A stretch of DNA of 64,000 bases from Psychrobacter okhotskensis (GCF_013248965.1 NZ_JABRVQ010000005.1:62001-126000); one strand, 5' to 3'; positions 1-8,713 are shown, numbered from the stretch's first letter. Translations and numbers: made by a program. Notes: generated by a model not told the origin, from the sequence alone.

Positions 1-412
1 TATTTGATACGCTAGTAAATCCTACAGAACCTGCGCTATTGGTGAGCAATGTGGTAGCTGTAGTATTAGTCGCACCCAAATTTGTCGGAGCTAATACGAT
101 TCCGCCATGACTGCTCGTACTGCTAATACTCGTAATAGGATTACCTAAATTTGCAAGACGTATATGTTTTTCTAACACTTGTAAGGAAAATATACTACTG
201 TCTTGTACTTCAGAGGCACTTTGCTGAATAGTAATTGTACGAGTATTGATAACATAAACCTGTATTACAGCTGCAGATATAAGTAAGCCTAAGACTAGCG
301 ATATCATCAGTTCAATTAAGGTAAATCCTGCCATCGTCTTAGCATAATGATTAGTATCACTGTAACTAATAATATTAGTTACTCGATGATTCCTACGGTT
401 AGAAGCATTCAT
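1..412 (-). CDS. pilW: Type IV pilus minor pseudopilin PilW, N-terminal part only
   Basis: The reading frame runs off the left window edge, so only about 137 N-terminal residues are visible. After a basic leader of about 30 residues comes the class III prepilin motif GFTLIELM, then a hydrophobic helix with the Glu at mature position 5 that pseudopilins need. PilD should cut before the Phe and methylate it. PilW-type proteins are minor pseudopilins thought to prime pilus assembly in the inner membrane. Its ATG shares one base with the pilV stop (TAATG), so the genes are translationally coupled in the order fimT-pilV-pilW. The PilW name rests on this order and the prepilin helix; the C-terminal domain is outside the window. 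Confidence 0.8.
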   Translation of the reverse strand, partial: MNASNRRNHRVTNIISYSDTNHYAKTMAGFTLIELMISLVLGLLISAAVIQVYVINTRTITIQQSASEVQDSSIFSLQVLEKHIRLANLGNPITSISSTSSHGGIVLAPTNLGATNTTATTLLTNSAGSVGFTSVSN

Positions 413-1101
413 TAATAAGCCTCCGAGATCAAGCATTGGCTACCGTTTTTGTAAACACCGTTACTATTGGCACACGCATTAGCATTCGCACCTGTATTTT
501 CATCAGTTAACAATGGCTTGGTATCATTCCATGCGGCAATCACACACATTTGCTGCTGAATAGTTGCTTGACCCACATCTGCAGGACATCTGATAACAGC
601 GAGCCTGATATCTTCCTCTCGTGCTATTTGTTTGACCAATAATGTATCGCGGGCAGCGAGTTGATTGATATTACAAGATTGCGTTGGTACTTTTTTCCTA
701 TCGACAGTTTTCGTACCCGTAGAAAGACAGTTGTTAGTTCCGTTTATGGTAATAGGTGTTCCATCGATAGTCGCACTATAAACTCCACTCGCACTACTCG
801 CCAACGATGGAATACTCGCAACGGCCTGAACCAAAGGAATCGCGCCAGTTACGTTTGATGTGCTAGTTGTAAAAGCTGTACCACTACCAGTGACATAGGC
901 ATCAGGATAGGCACGCATCACTTCTGCCAGATTACGTACTAATGTCAATGACTTGGTACGCACAAGACTCTCATCGGTTGCACTAACTGCACGTACTTGT
1001 AGTGCACTAAAGCCTAAGACAGCAATGGACAATAATAGTACGGCTACCATCACTTCGATCAGCCCCACTCCATATTGATGACTAAGCTGACGCATTAGCA
1101 C
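412..1101 (-). CDS. pilV: Type IV pilus modification protein PilV
   Basis: A 229-residue minor pseudopilin. Near the N-terminus the leader ends in Gly and is followed by LIEVMVAVLLLS, a prepilin-type transmembrane helix with Glu at mature position 5, typical of PilV. The rest is a globular periplasmic domain with several Cys that may form disulfides. It is expected to sit with FimT and PilW in the minor pilin complex that starts pilus fibres and supports twitching and DNA uptake. The gene overlaps fimT by 7 bases and pilW by one base, so the three are almost certainly one transcript read leftwards. The family call is firm; the exact sub-role is inferred from gene order. Confidence 0.88.
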   Translation of the reverse strand: MLMRQLSHQYGVGLIEVMVAVLLLSIAVLGFSALQVRAVSATDESLVRTKSLTLVRNLAEVMRAYPDAYVTGSGTAFTTSTSNVTGAIPLVQAVASIPSLASSASGVYSATIDGTPITINGTNNCLSTGTKTVDRKKVPTQSCNINQLAARDTLLVKQIAREEDIRLAVIRCPADVGQATIQQQMCVIAAWNDTKPLLTDENTGANANACANSNGVYKNGSQCLISEAY

Positions 1102-1592
1102 GTACCTCCTATCTGACTGGTCACGTTGGCAATAGCACTGACCACAATTTGACGAGGACTGGCCACATCATTACTATCACAAATAGTGAAAGTACGCCCT
1201 GTAGTGACACGTTTGCTGGGCTCAAAAATAACTGTAGTAGTACTTGATGAAGGTTGTATAGTACTTTGGGCAGCATAATTATAAGTGGCTATCACACTTG
1301 CTTTTGAATCTGAAGCCGTAAGCGTAATTACTCTAGGGTCACTACCATTATTGTAACTCAAAGTCACATTTTGACGACGGATAATACTTTCAGCTTTGGC
1401 CTCTTTCAGTGCATTAACTAAAGTAGCCGCAGTCGACTTTACGCGCTGATTGGCCAGCTGAGTACTGATACTAGGCGCTGCTATACCGACAATAATGGCA
1501 AGCACAGCAATCGTTACCATCAGCTCAATCAGGGTGAATCCTGAGCTGTTCATTCGCAATTGGTAAGGTACATTTTTCGCAGATGCGTTCAC
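1095..1592 (-). CDS. fimT: GspH/FimT family minor pseudopilin
   Basis: A 165-residue pseudopilin with the motif GFTLIELM after a 17-residue leader, a hydrophobic helix, and a beta-rich C-terminal domain of FimT/GspH type. I chose the GTG at 1592 because AGGA lies 7-8 bases upstream. The alternative ATG at 1553 would leave a short leader and has no visible ribosome binding site. FimT proteins are minor pilins linked to natural transformation and pilus assembly in related bacteria. It is first in the fimT-pilV-pilW transcript and overlaps pilV. GspH of type II secretion is a look-alike, but the pilV and pilW neighbours favour the type IV pilus. Confidence 0.85.
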   Translation of the reverse strand: MNASAKNVPYQLRMNSSGFTLIELMVTIAVLAIIVGIAAPSISTQLANQRVKSTAATLVNALKEAKAESIIRRQNVTLSYNNGSDPRVITLTASDSKASVIATYNYAAQSTIQPSSSTTTVIFEPSKRVTTGRTFTICDSNDVASPRQIVVSAIANVTSQIGGTC

Positions 1593-1897
1593 ATCAAATC
1601 CTATTTATGGCTGTGTGCAGCTCTAATTTCTTAAAGGCAATAAATACTTAGTCTTTATGGTAATGAAGCTTATATCGCTTGTTTTATATTTTTAATTAAC
1701 TATAAAACTTCTATGCAATCATGCAATTCTTATTCCATTTAATTTCGTAAATAGCCTTGTGGTAACGGTTATATCGAAAAGTATAGAGAAATAACAAATT
1801 TAACTAAATTATATTCATAATATAGCGGTAAGGTAACACATTAGCAACATAATAGTAGACACCAATAGATTAGTGATAATAGATTAGTGACAATCTA
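1593..1897. other. AT-rich gap between comF and fimT
   Basis: No gene is seen. It must hold the leftward promoter for fimT-pilV-pilW, but the stretch is so AT-rich that no single -35/-10 pair stands out. At its right edge a 7-bp inverted repeat (ATAGATT/AATCTAT, 1879-1898, 6-base loop) overlaps the comF stop codon. It lacks a T-run, so it is only a weak terminator candidate. The word ATAGATTAGTGA occurs twice in tandem just before it. Confidence 0.5.
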
Positions 1898-2716
1898 TCA
1901 CTGGTTACCGTGCGCTAATGCATAGGCAAAAAGATGATATCCATGGGAGGGTTGATGCTGATCAAGCGGTGCAGCGCCGAATGAGCTGTGCAGTGTACGT
2001 CCTAATGCTTGCAGGCTAGCACCAGTCGTGGCAACATCATCGAATAAGATAATACGCTTGACGGCTGGCTTTTCGATTAAGGCAAAGGCATTGTCCAAAT
2101 TATTCAAGCGTTCAGCACGGCTCAGTCCTTGCTGACTGATGGTGTTATCAATACGTTGCACCCCATGCCACAATGGTATCTGCCAATGCTTAGATAAGTG
2201 CGCTGATAAAATACTAACGGGATCAAAGCCACGTTTGATCAGTCGTTGAGCGGTGGTCGGCATGGCGACAATCACACTGTTATCATGATGACAACCGTGC
2301 GGGCGTGGCAATTGACGCAGAGCGTGTAGCAATAAGGGCAGCTTGGTCATGTCCTCAGAATGCTTAAACGCACGAATCGCTTGGCGCATCGGGTAATCAT
2401 AATAAGTCGCTGCTTGGATAGAGAGCGTACTAGCAGCCGCGATGTCGACCTGAAAGGGCTTGGGCAACCAGCCTATACTATGATGACAATGCGAACAGAG
2501 CAGACCATGATTTAGTCGTTTATCAAAAAAACGACGCAGATTGGTAAGGTTCGAAGGATTGTTCGGTAAGGAGTCAGATACAGGATTGAGTATGTTTGAT
2601 GAGTGCTGTGAGGTGCTACGATGAACGCGGCATAACTGGCAGCGTATACTTAGATACTCTGCCAGCCATAGTCCGGTTTGATAATGGGCTAGGTGCTGCA
2701 TACTTTGGTGCTGCAT
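1898..2716 (-). CDS. comF: ComF family phosphoribosyltransferase-like protein
   Basis: A 272-residue ComF-type protein. The N-terminal third has two Cys-x2-Cys/His pairs (CQLC and CSHC) spaced as in the ComF zinc ribbon. The C-terminal part is a type I phosphoribosyltransferase fold with the PRPP-loop signature ILFDDVATTGAS near residue 225-235. ComF is needed for internalising single-stranded DNA during transformation, probably with ComEC and PriA, although the enzymatic reaction is not established. The stretch between the Cys pairs is longer than in short ComF proteins. It lies 27 bases downstream of pldA on the same strand and may share its transcript. It fits functionally with the pilus genes downstream. 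Confidence 0.85.
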   Translation of the reverse strand: MQHQSMQHLAHYQTGLWLAEYLSIRCQLCRVHRSTSQHSSNILNPVSDSLPNNPSNLTNLRRFFDKRLNHGLLCSHCHHSIGWLPKPFQVDIAAASTLSIQAATYYDYPMRQAIRAFKHSEDMTKLPLLLHALRQLPRPHGCHHDNSVIVAMPTTAQRLIKRGFDPVSILSAHLSKHWQIPLWHGVQRIDNTISQQGLSRAERLNNLDNAFALIEKPAVKRIILFDDVATTGASLQALGRTLHSSFGAAPLDQHQPSHGYHLFAYALAHGNQ

Positions 2717-2743
2717 GCTTTGTAGTTAGGATGAATATTAATA

Positions 2744-4180
2744 CTAAAAACCCTTCCAATCGTTAAGTACGATACCAAAACCAATCGAGGTATTTTCATG
2801 ATTATAATCGATGATAGACTCGCCATAACCTTGGAATAGCTGCACAAAGCCATTGACGTTTTCTGATAATGGATAGGTATAGTCGATTTGTGCAGCCCCT
2901 TTATTGGTGCTTGGGTTATAACGTAAAGTACCGCTTAGGCTCTGCTGATTGGCCAAATCATATAAAAATTTGACATCGCCATAGCCCATATAATCTTCGA
3001 TATCTGGATTGTCCTCACTACTGTCATCTTCATTATTCACACGCGCCCATAAGCGCGGGATGACGGATAGCTTGCCCCACTCTGCACCTGCCATAAGATA
3101 AGCACGGTTCCATGAGCGTGATAACGGATCGCCTTGCCCATTAGAATGATGAATAGCGCCTACACCCAACATGCGTAAACGCCCACCAAAAGGTAGGTCG
3201 GCGGCTACAGGTTGGGTCAAAAATATCTCAGGTTGATAATCGGTGGCGCGAAATTCTCGTGAGTTATCCTCATTATAGACCTGCCAGTGCGACTCTTGGG
3301 TATAACCAAACCACAAGTCAGCATTGGTATCGAATAAATCCTCTGCGACTTTGGTCTTTAGAGACAACTGAAACTTTAGCTCGGTCTCGCGTATGTCATT
3401 CGAAGAGAAAGACTCTGTTTCTTGAGAGGGCGTCCCTGGGTTTAAGTTGGGATCAAAGGTATAAAATAACGGTAGTACATAGGTTGGTCGGTACGGTCTG
3501 ACCGTCCAAATACCACGTTCGCTGTTTTTGTCAAGGTCATAGGCTAAGCTTAGCGGCGTATATTTTTCGATATCGTTTTGTGTGACACCCACATTTTCTA
3601 AGACTTTTGCTTCTCTTTGCGTCAAGCCAACCGTATCTAAACTCTCAGTAGAATCGGATTGATTGGTCAGTAGACCAGTATCTGTCTTGTTGGTCTGTAC
3701 AATGCTGGTGGTATTCTCTTCAGCAAAGACAACTTGCGGATTGCCTGAAAGGGTTGATTTAAAGGTTTTCGCCAAATCCAGGGATTGTTTGGTACTGGTG
3801 TAGCTTGGCGTTTCACCATCTTCAGCGACCTTATCGAAGCAGGCTAGACGGGCAGCACTGGTCTGTACTTGGGTACATTCAAAAAACAATTCCGCCTGCT
3901 TGGCGACGAATTCACTATTCGACAACTTACTGCGATCAAGCGATTTATTAGGCATTTTTAGACGCTCGGAAACCACTTGCTGAGCATTGTCACTTTCATA
4001 CTCAACCGCAGCGTCCGCTACAGGTATCTCATTATAAACCTGACCGTCATTCGCCGCTTGTACTTGCAGAGCCGTACAACTTAAGGCGATACCCATAGCG
4101 ATGCTCAGCGGTGTCTTTGAACCAAACCCTAAAGCCATGGTGCGTCGAGTCTGATGCTGGGGTGTAAGAGGAGCAAACAT
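2744..4180 (-). CDS. pldA: Outer membrane phospholipase A (OMPLA, PldA)
   Basis: A 478-residue precursor. Residues about 1-42 are a signal peptide ending VQA, and AAGGA precedes the ATG at 4180. An N-terminal extension of roughly 170 residues contains a short Cys-rich segment (FFECTQ...LACFDK). The OMPLA beta-barrel then begins around residue 210. The catalytic triad is visible: His344 and Ser346 in HHSNGQGDP and Asn358 in SRSWNR, matching His142/Ser144/Asn156 of E. coli PldA. The enzyme hydrolyses mislocalised phospholipids in the outer leaflet and normally acts as a calcium-dependent dimer. The extension is much longer than in E. coli PldA and resembles the related enzymes of Neisseria and Moraxellaceae. 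Confidence 0.93.
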   Translation of the reverse strand: MFAPLTPQHQTRRTMALGFGSKTPLSIAMGIALSCTALQVQAANDGQVYNEIPVADAAVEYESDNAQQVVSERLKMPNKSLDRSKLSNSEFVAKQAELFFECTQVQTSAARLACFDKVAEDGETPSYTSTKQSLDLAKTFKSTLSGNPQVVFAEENTTSIVQTNKTDTGLLTNQSDSTESLDTVGLTQREAKVLENVGVTQNDIEKYTPLSLAYDLDKNSERGIWTVRPYRPTYVLPLFYTFDPNLNPGTPSQETESFSSNDIRETELKFQLSLKTKVAEDLFDTNADLWFGYTQESHWQVYNEDNSREFRATDYQPEIFLTQPVAADLPFGGRLRMLGVGAIHHSNGQGDPLSRSWNRAYLMAGAEWGKLSVIPRLWARVNNEDDSSEDNPDIEDYMGYGDVKFLYDLANQQSLSGTLRYNPSTNKGAAQIDYTYPLSENVNGFVQLFQGYGESIIDYNHENTSIGFGIVLNDWKGF

Positions 4181-4633
4181 AAGTGTCCTTTGTCGTAATT
4201 GGCATTGATGCCGGTAGATTATCTAATGCAGATGGCATCAATAACAGGTAAGCTAAAATTGGTAGTCAATGATATCGATATTTGATTGAAAATTATTTGG
4301 GCGTGTGGCTCATAACCAAATGTTGGTAGCAATTGGTCATAGCGTTGTTACTTCAACATTGTTGCGTTATTGTAATAAAATTATCATCATTATACTAGCG
4401 TTATCAGAACTTAATCTAGCCCATGTTCAATTAATAACACCTTAACAGCTATAATTATATTCTTGCTGCTCCTAAATCATTCACGCTGTCATTGCTCAGC
4501 GTATTGTCTGTCACTCCCCTACCGATTCAGACATATAGCAACGCGCTCTTTGTTCGTGCAAGTGTGCTTTGCTATCCGTTATTTATTCAAGAGAAACACC
4601 AATTATTGGTCATAAGAAACCGGATTATAAGCG

Positions 4634-4690
4634 ATAAAAAAGCCAGCATCTTTCTCAACCGGTTAGGCCGAGGGAGATGCTGGCTTTTCG
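4634..4690 (-). terminator. Rho-independent terminator downstream of dsbD
   Basis: An 11-bp perfect stem AGCCAGCATCT/AGATGCTGGCT with A-rich flank on the left and T-rich flank on the right. Read leftwards it ends in a run of T, suiting dsbD transcripts. The other strand also has a short T run, so it could work in both directions. Confidence 0.8.
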
Positions 4691-4707
4691 CTTGTTTTTA
4701 GTTATAT

Positions 4708-4839
4708 AGTCAGTGAAAAATAATATCGAACCATCACGCACAACTGATATCCATTTTTTTGCTTGCTGTGCCTGCGCAGACAGAGGCGACAAAAAATGGA
4801 TATCAGCAGCCGCGTCGCGTTTTTAGGATATTTTGACTA
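4708..4839 (-). repeat. Palindromic repeat family C, copy 1
   Basis: A 132-bp element bounded by TAGTCA and TGACTA. Inside, a 16-bp perfect inverted repeat (CTGATATCCATTTTTT and its complement) brackets a core containing GCTTGCTGTGCCTGCGCA. Related copies lie at 7940-8071, 13657-13802 and 29916-30046. There is no coding capacity. It sits directly behind the dsbD stop and may fold into a long hairpin in the 3' end of the dsbD mRNA. Confidence 0.8.
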
Positions 4840-4844
4840 GGGCG

Positions 4845-7067
4845 TTAGAGTGAGTTGGTATTATTCAGCGCTGTTAAGGTTTGCTCAAACTCTTGGCGAC
4901 CGATTTCACCGACTTGCTTATTTACCAATTGACCGTTTTGATAATACAACAGCGTCGGCGGACCAAACAATTGATAACGCGCCAAGATAGCTTTTGAATC
5001 ATCCGTAGTTTCTGTGATATCTAAGCGCACCAATTGCCAATCTTGCATTTGCATAGGACGATTGTGGAATAGGTTTTTATCCATAATGCGGCACTCAATA
5101 CACCATTCAGCGGTCACATCGACAATGACTTTGGGATTAGCCGCAGTAATCACATCTAGCTCTGCAAGGGTAGTAATGCGTACATCATTAGCATTACGAC
5201 TGGCGTTATTCACTCCTGTCGTCTGCCCCGTCGTTTGCCCCATCATAGGTGAGCTTAATGAAGCCAAAGGGTGTAGGCTGTCATCATTTCCCAATGCTGC
5301 CCCGATAACCAGCGTCGTCGCCCAAATACCCGCAATCAAAGCCAATGCTTGGGTCAGCATAAGACCCTTACCTATCCAGCTCCACGCCCATGTCGCCACG
5401 ACCATAAACCATAACGCCCAAACCAGTAGCATCACTGGTGAGATGAAGACGCGCTCAATCAATAATAGCGCCACAGCGAATAATAATAAGGCAAAACCTA
5501 GCTTAACCCAATTCATCCACTCACCAGCTTTTGGCATGATTTTGCCCTGCGTCGCGCCAATTAAGATAAGCGGTGCCGACAGACCAAAGCCCAGCATAAA
5601 TAACGCAGCGAACCCTAACAGTGGGCTACCGATGGTCGAGACCGCTAGTAACGCCCCAAATAACGGTGCAGACACGCAAGGCGATACCACCAAGGCTGAT
5701 AAGAAACCAGCCACCAAGCTGCCACCCGTACTGCCCAACTTACTATCACCGGCTTGGCTCAAGCCTTGCATCTTACTGGTAATGGTGCGCGGTAAACGAA
5801 TCGTAAAAACGCCGAGCATATATAGCGCCAGCAGGACAAATACAATCGCGAAGCTGATTAAGATAATAGGGTTTTGTAGCCAGCCGATGATACCTAGTGA
5901 CTCGCCAAAGACGGCAATCACTGCGCCCAAAATACCGTAAGCAATAGACACGCCTATCGCATAGCTTGTGGTTAAGATTACGCCTTTTTTGACCGTTGGA
6001 TTTTTTTGCCGAGCGACGATGTTAGCAACAATGGGCAGCATTGGTAATACGCAAGGCGTCAATGCTAAGCCCAAACCTGCTAAAAATAACAAGCCTAATG
6101 CCAACCAAGGATGGGTCGACAAACCAAAGGGGTCGCTTTCTTCTAAGCTATTGGCAACCACGTTTTTGCTGTCAATATTAGTGACATTGTTATTGTTATT
6201 ATCGAGCGCTCCATTGTTACTGGCTATCCCGCCTACGATGCTGGTATCCGCGCCAGAGAGGGTGTTACTAGCTGTGATTTCGCTGTCTAAAGCACCTTCA
6301 TCCATCAAGGCATAGTCAATAACCTCGTCATCCACTAGCGCTTGCTCGGCGTTAGACGTTAGAGTATTAGTACCATTTGTCTCAGTAGCTACTGGTAGCG
6401 TTGCTGCAATGGTAGCACTGCTATTTTCTTGAGCACTGTTGTTTTGGCTATTAGTATTTTGGCTATTGCTATTAACGCTAGCTTGATTGGTAGAGTTTTC
6501 AGCAGCAATATTAACAGTCGTTTTGATCTTTTCAGGCGGATAGCATAGCCCTGCGTAAGCACAACCCTGCCAACCAATAATCATCGCCGCATTGTCTACG
6601 CTTTTGCCGCTACTATTGGTCAGCGTGGTGGTCGCCACTACATTAGCCTGATCAAAGACGGCTACCTTTCCATACGTTGGATCATCAATTAACTTAGGGG
6701 ATTGATTAAAGCTAAAAGGCCCCGCACTCACGCCAGCCGGTAAAGTTAGCTTGATTTGATCTCTATAAACATAATGCTCAGGCGTAATATCAAAGTTAAT
6801 CGCTAAGCGCGTGCCTGATGTTGTGCCTTTACTGCTGCTAGTGACTTGAAAGGCTTGATCAACCGGCAAAAACTTCGACTGGGCAGCACTTTTATCGCTA
6901 CTAAAAAGGTCGCTAAGCCCAGCCGCTTGTACCGTCATCGAGGTCGCTGTCATACCAGCAAGCAGCGAGCCACTAGCGATAGCAAATGCCAATAGATGGT
7001 TTTTGGCAGCAGACGTTTTGGCGGCAGACGTTGATGATGATTCTGTTGTTGACGTCTTTTTAGACAT
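4845..7067 (-). CDS. dsbD: Thiol:disulfide interchange protein DsbD
   Basis: A 740-residue transmembrane reductant carrier. After a signal peptide ending VQA comes the periplasmic alpha domain with Cys169 and Cys175 (GCAYAGLCYPP). An Asn/Ser-rich linker of about 120 residues follows, then an eight-helix membrane domain with one Cys in ALTPCVLPMLP and one in VVSPCVSAPL. The C-terminal thioredoxin-like gamma domain has Cys656-Ile-Glu-Cys659. DsbD moves electrons from cytoplasmic thioredoxin to periplasmic DsbC and cytochrome maturation proteins. All six redox Cys are present. The linker between alpha and membrane domains is longer than in E. coli DsbD (about 565 residues in total). The gene upstream encodes a separate copy of the alpha domain. 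Confidence 0.95.
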   Translation of the reverse strand: MSKKTSTTESSSTSAAKTSAAKNHLLAFAIASGSLLAGMTATSMTVQAAGLSDLFSSDKSAAQSKFLPVDQAFQVTSSSKGTTSGTRLAINFDITPEHYVYRDQIKLTLPAGVSAGPFSFNQSPKLIDDPTYGKVAVFDQANVVATTTLTNSSGKSVDNAAMIIGWQGCAYAGLCYPPEKIKTTVNIAAENSTNQASVNSNSQNTNSQNNSAQENSSATIAATLPVATETNGTNTLTSNAEQALVDDEVIDYALMDEGALDSEITASNTLSGADTSIVGGIASNNGALDNNNNNVTNIDSKNVVANSLEESDPFGLSTHPWLALGLLFLAGLGLALTPCVLPMLPIVANIVARQKNPTVKKGVILTTSYAIGVSIAYGILGAVIAVFGESLGIIGWLQNPIILISFAIVFVLLALYMLGVFTIRLPRTITSKMQGLSQAGDSKLGSTGGSLVAGFLSALVVSPCVSAPLFGALLAVSTIGSPLLGFAALFMLGFGLSAPLILIGATQGKIMPKAGEWMNWVKLGFALLLFAVALLLIERVFISPVMLLVWALWFMVVATWAWSWIGKGLMLTQALALIAGIWATTLVIGAALGNDDSLHPLASLSSPMMGQTTGQTTGVNNASRNANDVRITTLAELDVITAANPKVIVDVTAEWCIECRIMDKNLFHNRPMQMQDWQLVRLDITETTDDSKAILARYQLFGPPTLLYYQNGQLVNKQVGEIGRQEFEQTLTALNNTNSL

Positions 7068-7167
7068 TAAGAACTACCTTTTTAGAGCGAATGTTGGGGC
7101 AGACTGGCTTTTTGAGTAAGCGGCTTAACTACTCAACTAAGGCGCATCATCAATGAACACATAGACT

Positions 7168-7183
7168 AATTGACGACACGCCC
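7168..7183 (-). repeat. Remnant end of repeat family B
   Basis: The 16 bases AATTGACGACACGCCC followed by TA match, with one difference, the right end of the full family B element at 9175-9344. Only this terminus is recognisable. It lies in the 128-bp gap between the stand-alone DsbD alpha gene and dsbD. Confidence 0.5.
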
Positions 7184-7195
7184 TAGCGTTAAATG

Positions 7196-7765
7196 CTATT
7201 TACGTGGCGTAGCGATATTAACCGTGGTTTTAATTTTTTCTGGTGGATAGCACAAGCCAGCTTTAGCGCAGCCTTGCCAACCAATAATCACTGGTACATT
7301 CTTGGCACCTTTACCGTTATTAGTGGTCAACGTAGTAGTCGCCACTACGTTTTTTTGGGTAAATACAGGTACCTTACCAAAAGTAGGATCATCAATTGAG
7401 ACGGGCGATTGACTAAAGGTAAATGGTGTCGCGCTCACGCCCTTAGGAAAATTCAAGGTAAGCTTGTCTTTATAGACATAATGACCGGGCGTAATCTCAA
7501 AAGCGATCGATAGGCGCGTACCGTTGCTGGTTGCTTTGCCGCTACTGACGACTTGAAAGGCCTGATCGACTGGCAGAAACTTCGACTTCGCAGCACTGTT
7601 TTGATTACCAAATAAATCACTCAAACTAGCCGCTTGCGCCGTCACTGAGGTCGCCATTAGGCCCGTGAATAGCGTACTGGCCGCTAAAACAAAAGACAAT
7701 AAGTAAGACTTTTTCGCACTGGCTTTGCTTACTACTACTGTAGTGGCTGGCGTAAAAATGATCAT
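7196..7765 (-). CDS. Stand-alone DsbD alpha-domain protein (duplicate of the DsbD N-terminus)
   Basis: A 189-residue exported protein with a signal peptide ending AQA. It covers only the DsbD alpha domain and keeps both redox Cys in GCAKAGLCYPP. By eye about two thirds of positions match the alpha domain of the DsbD encoded immediately downstream, from the shared SLSDLF at the mature N-terminus through the C-terminal PPEKIKTTVNIA. The frame then stops, with no membrane or gamma domain. This looks like a tandem duplication in which only the periplasmic redox module was kept. It could accept electrons from DsbD and pass them to another client, or compete with the attached alpha domain; both are inference. 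The gap to dsbD is 128 bp, so they may be cotranscribed. Confidence 0.85.
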   Translation of the reverse strand: MIIFTPATTVVVSKASAKKSYLLSFVLAASTLFTGLMATSVTAQAASLSDLFGNQNSAAKSKFLPVDQAFQVVSSGKATSNGTRLSIAFEITPGHYVYKDKLTLNFPKGVSATPFTFSQSPVSIDDPTFGKVPVFTQKNVVATTTLTTNNGKGAKNVPVIIGWQGCAKAGLCYPPEKIKTTVNIATPRK

Positions 7766-7800
7766 GAGTGGCTACCTTTGATTACAACTGTCGATGTTTG

Positions 7801-7862
7801 GGGTCTGTTGAACATTCAAATATTAGGACTGCCAGTGCCACATTTGAATGTTCAACAAACCC
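7801..7862 (-). repeat. Minimal family A inverted-repeat element (62 bp)
   Basis: It begins GGGTCTGTTGAACATTC and ends with GAATGTTCAACAAACCC, so it is almost nothing but two terminal inverted repeats. Left and right arms match the right and left ends of the 277-288 bp elements at 9347-9634 and 33645-33921, in inverted orientation. It looks like an internally deleted derivative. TA follows the right end; TG precedes the left end. Confidence 0.75.
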
Positions 7863-7939
7863 TAATAGTGTGCTCATTATATGCCAAACACCTAACGCTA
7901 CGATTAATGCTCTTAAAGCTAAATGTAGAGACGCACCTA

Positions 7940-8071
7940 TATTGAGTGAAAAGTAATATCAATACATCACTCACTGCTGACATCAATATTGCTTGCTATG
8001 CCTGCGCAGACAAAGCCTACAAAAAATTGATATCAGCAATACCGTCGCGTTTTTAGGATATTTTGACTGTA
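7940..8071 (-). repeat. Palindromic repeat family C, copy 2
   Basis: About 132 bp in the same orientation as the copy at 4708-4839. It shares AGTGAAAAGTAATATC on the left, the core TGCCTGCGCAGACA, and GTCGCGTTTTTAGGATA on the right. The left inner arm is more decayed (GACATCAATATT). It lies downstream of gspG. Confidence 0.75.
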
Positions 8072-8161
8072 GAATAAAGCATCTGCTCTATGAATAAAAA
8101 ATATCAACCAATAACACCTTATTGATTGATATGCAGCACTCATTAATAGCGTCAAATGATT

Positions 8162-8713
8162 CTATAGCTTGGCATAAATATCCGCATCTTGACCTTCGCC
8201 GCCCTGCTGACCGTCTGCCCCTAACGAAAACAAGTCATAAGGGCGACCTTCGTTACCGGGTGCGACATATTGCATCTCGTTTTCCCAACCATCGGTCGGA
8301 TAGCCACCTTTAATATAGCCACCGTCAGGATAGTTTTTGGCATCTGCAGGCGGGGTGGTAAGGGCATCTAGACCTTGCGCGGTGGTCGGATAGCGCGAGT
8401 TATCCACCTTATACATATCCAAAGCATTTGAGACGGTCGCTAATGCGGTCTCAGTGGTTTTAACGCGGGCTTTATCACTTTGCCCGACCACTTTTGGCAC
8501 AACCAAACCAGCCAAAATCGCCAAGATTACAATGACGACCATGATTTCAATAAGGGTGAACCCTGACTGCTGATACGCCTTTGACGGACGGCGCTGCTCC
8601 GACAATGGCGTCTTATCATTAATTGTATCTGAATAATTATTGGCTTGGCTTTTCGCAGGTTGTGGCATTGTCTTTACTTGAATATTGTCAATCATAGTCA
8701 TCGCTTTTATCAT
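8162..8713 (-). CDS. gspG: Type II secretion major pseudopilin GspG
   Basis: The prepilin motif GFTLIEIMVVIVILAIL is followed by a GspG-type C-terminal domain with the calcium-site-like region TDGWENEMQYVAPG and the ending DLFSLGADGQ. It is the major subunit of the type II secretion pseudopilus. The open frame extends upstream to a TTG at 8728, and the first ATG is at 8713. Neither has a clear ribosome binding site, and ATGs at 8701 and 8695 are also possible. All of these leave a leader of roughly 40-55 residues before the cleavage Gly, far longer than the usual 6-10. gspF lies upstream, separated by a 900-bp repeat-rich gap, and gspE is about 11 kb away. Confidence 0.92.
   Translation of the reverse strand: MIKAMTMIDNIQVKTMPQPAKSQANNYSDTINDKTPLSEQRRPSKAYQQSGFTLIEIMVVIVILAILAGLVVPKVVGQSDKARVKTTETALATVSNALDMYKVDNSRYPTTAQGLDALTTPPADAKNYPDGGYIKGGYPTDGWENEMQYVAPGNEGRPYDLFSLGADGQQGGEGQDADIYAKL

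Larger units (their letters stand above)
4181..4844. other. Gene-free region between pldA and dsbD
   Basis: About 660 bases without a convincing gene. The left part must carry the pldA promoter. The right part holds a strong hairpin terminator for dsbD (4634-4690) and one copy of the palindromic repeat family C (4708-4839), which ends five bases before the dsbD stop. A 69-codon plus-strand frame at 4492-4701 reads through the terminator and is not credible. Confidence 0.6.
7766..8161. other. Gap with two repeats between gspG and the DsbD alpha paralogue
   Basis: No gene is seen in about 395 bases. It contains the minimal family A element (7801-7862) and copy 2 of palindromic family C (7940-8071), and it must also carry the promoter for the leftward DsbD alpha gene. 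Confidence 0.55.

Noticed and set aside
4299-4325. Further end of repeat family B upstream of pldA
   Set aside because: Only GGGCGTGT and CTCAT match; the continuation differs and there is no flanking TA, so the match may be chance.
4492-4701. 69-codon plus-strand frame
   Set aside because: It runs through the dsbD terminator hairpin and has no ribosome binding site or recognisable similarity.
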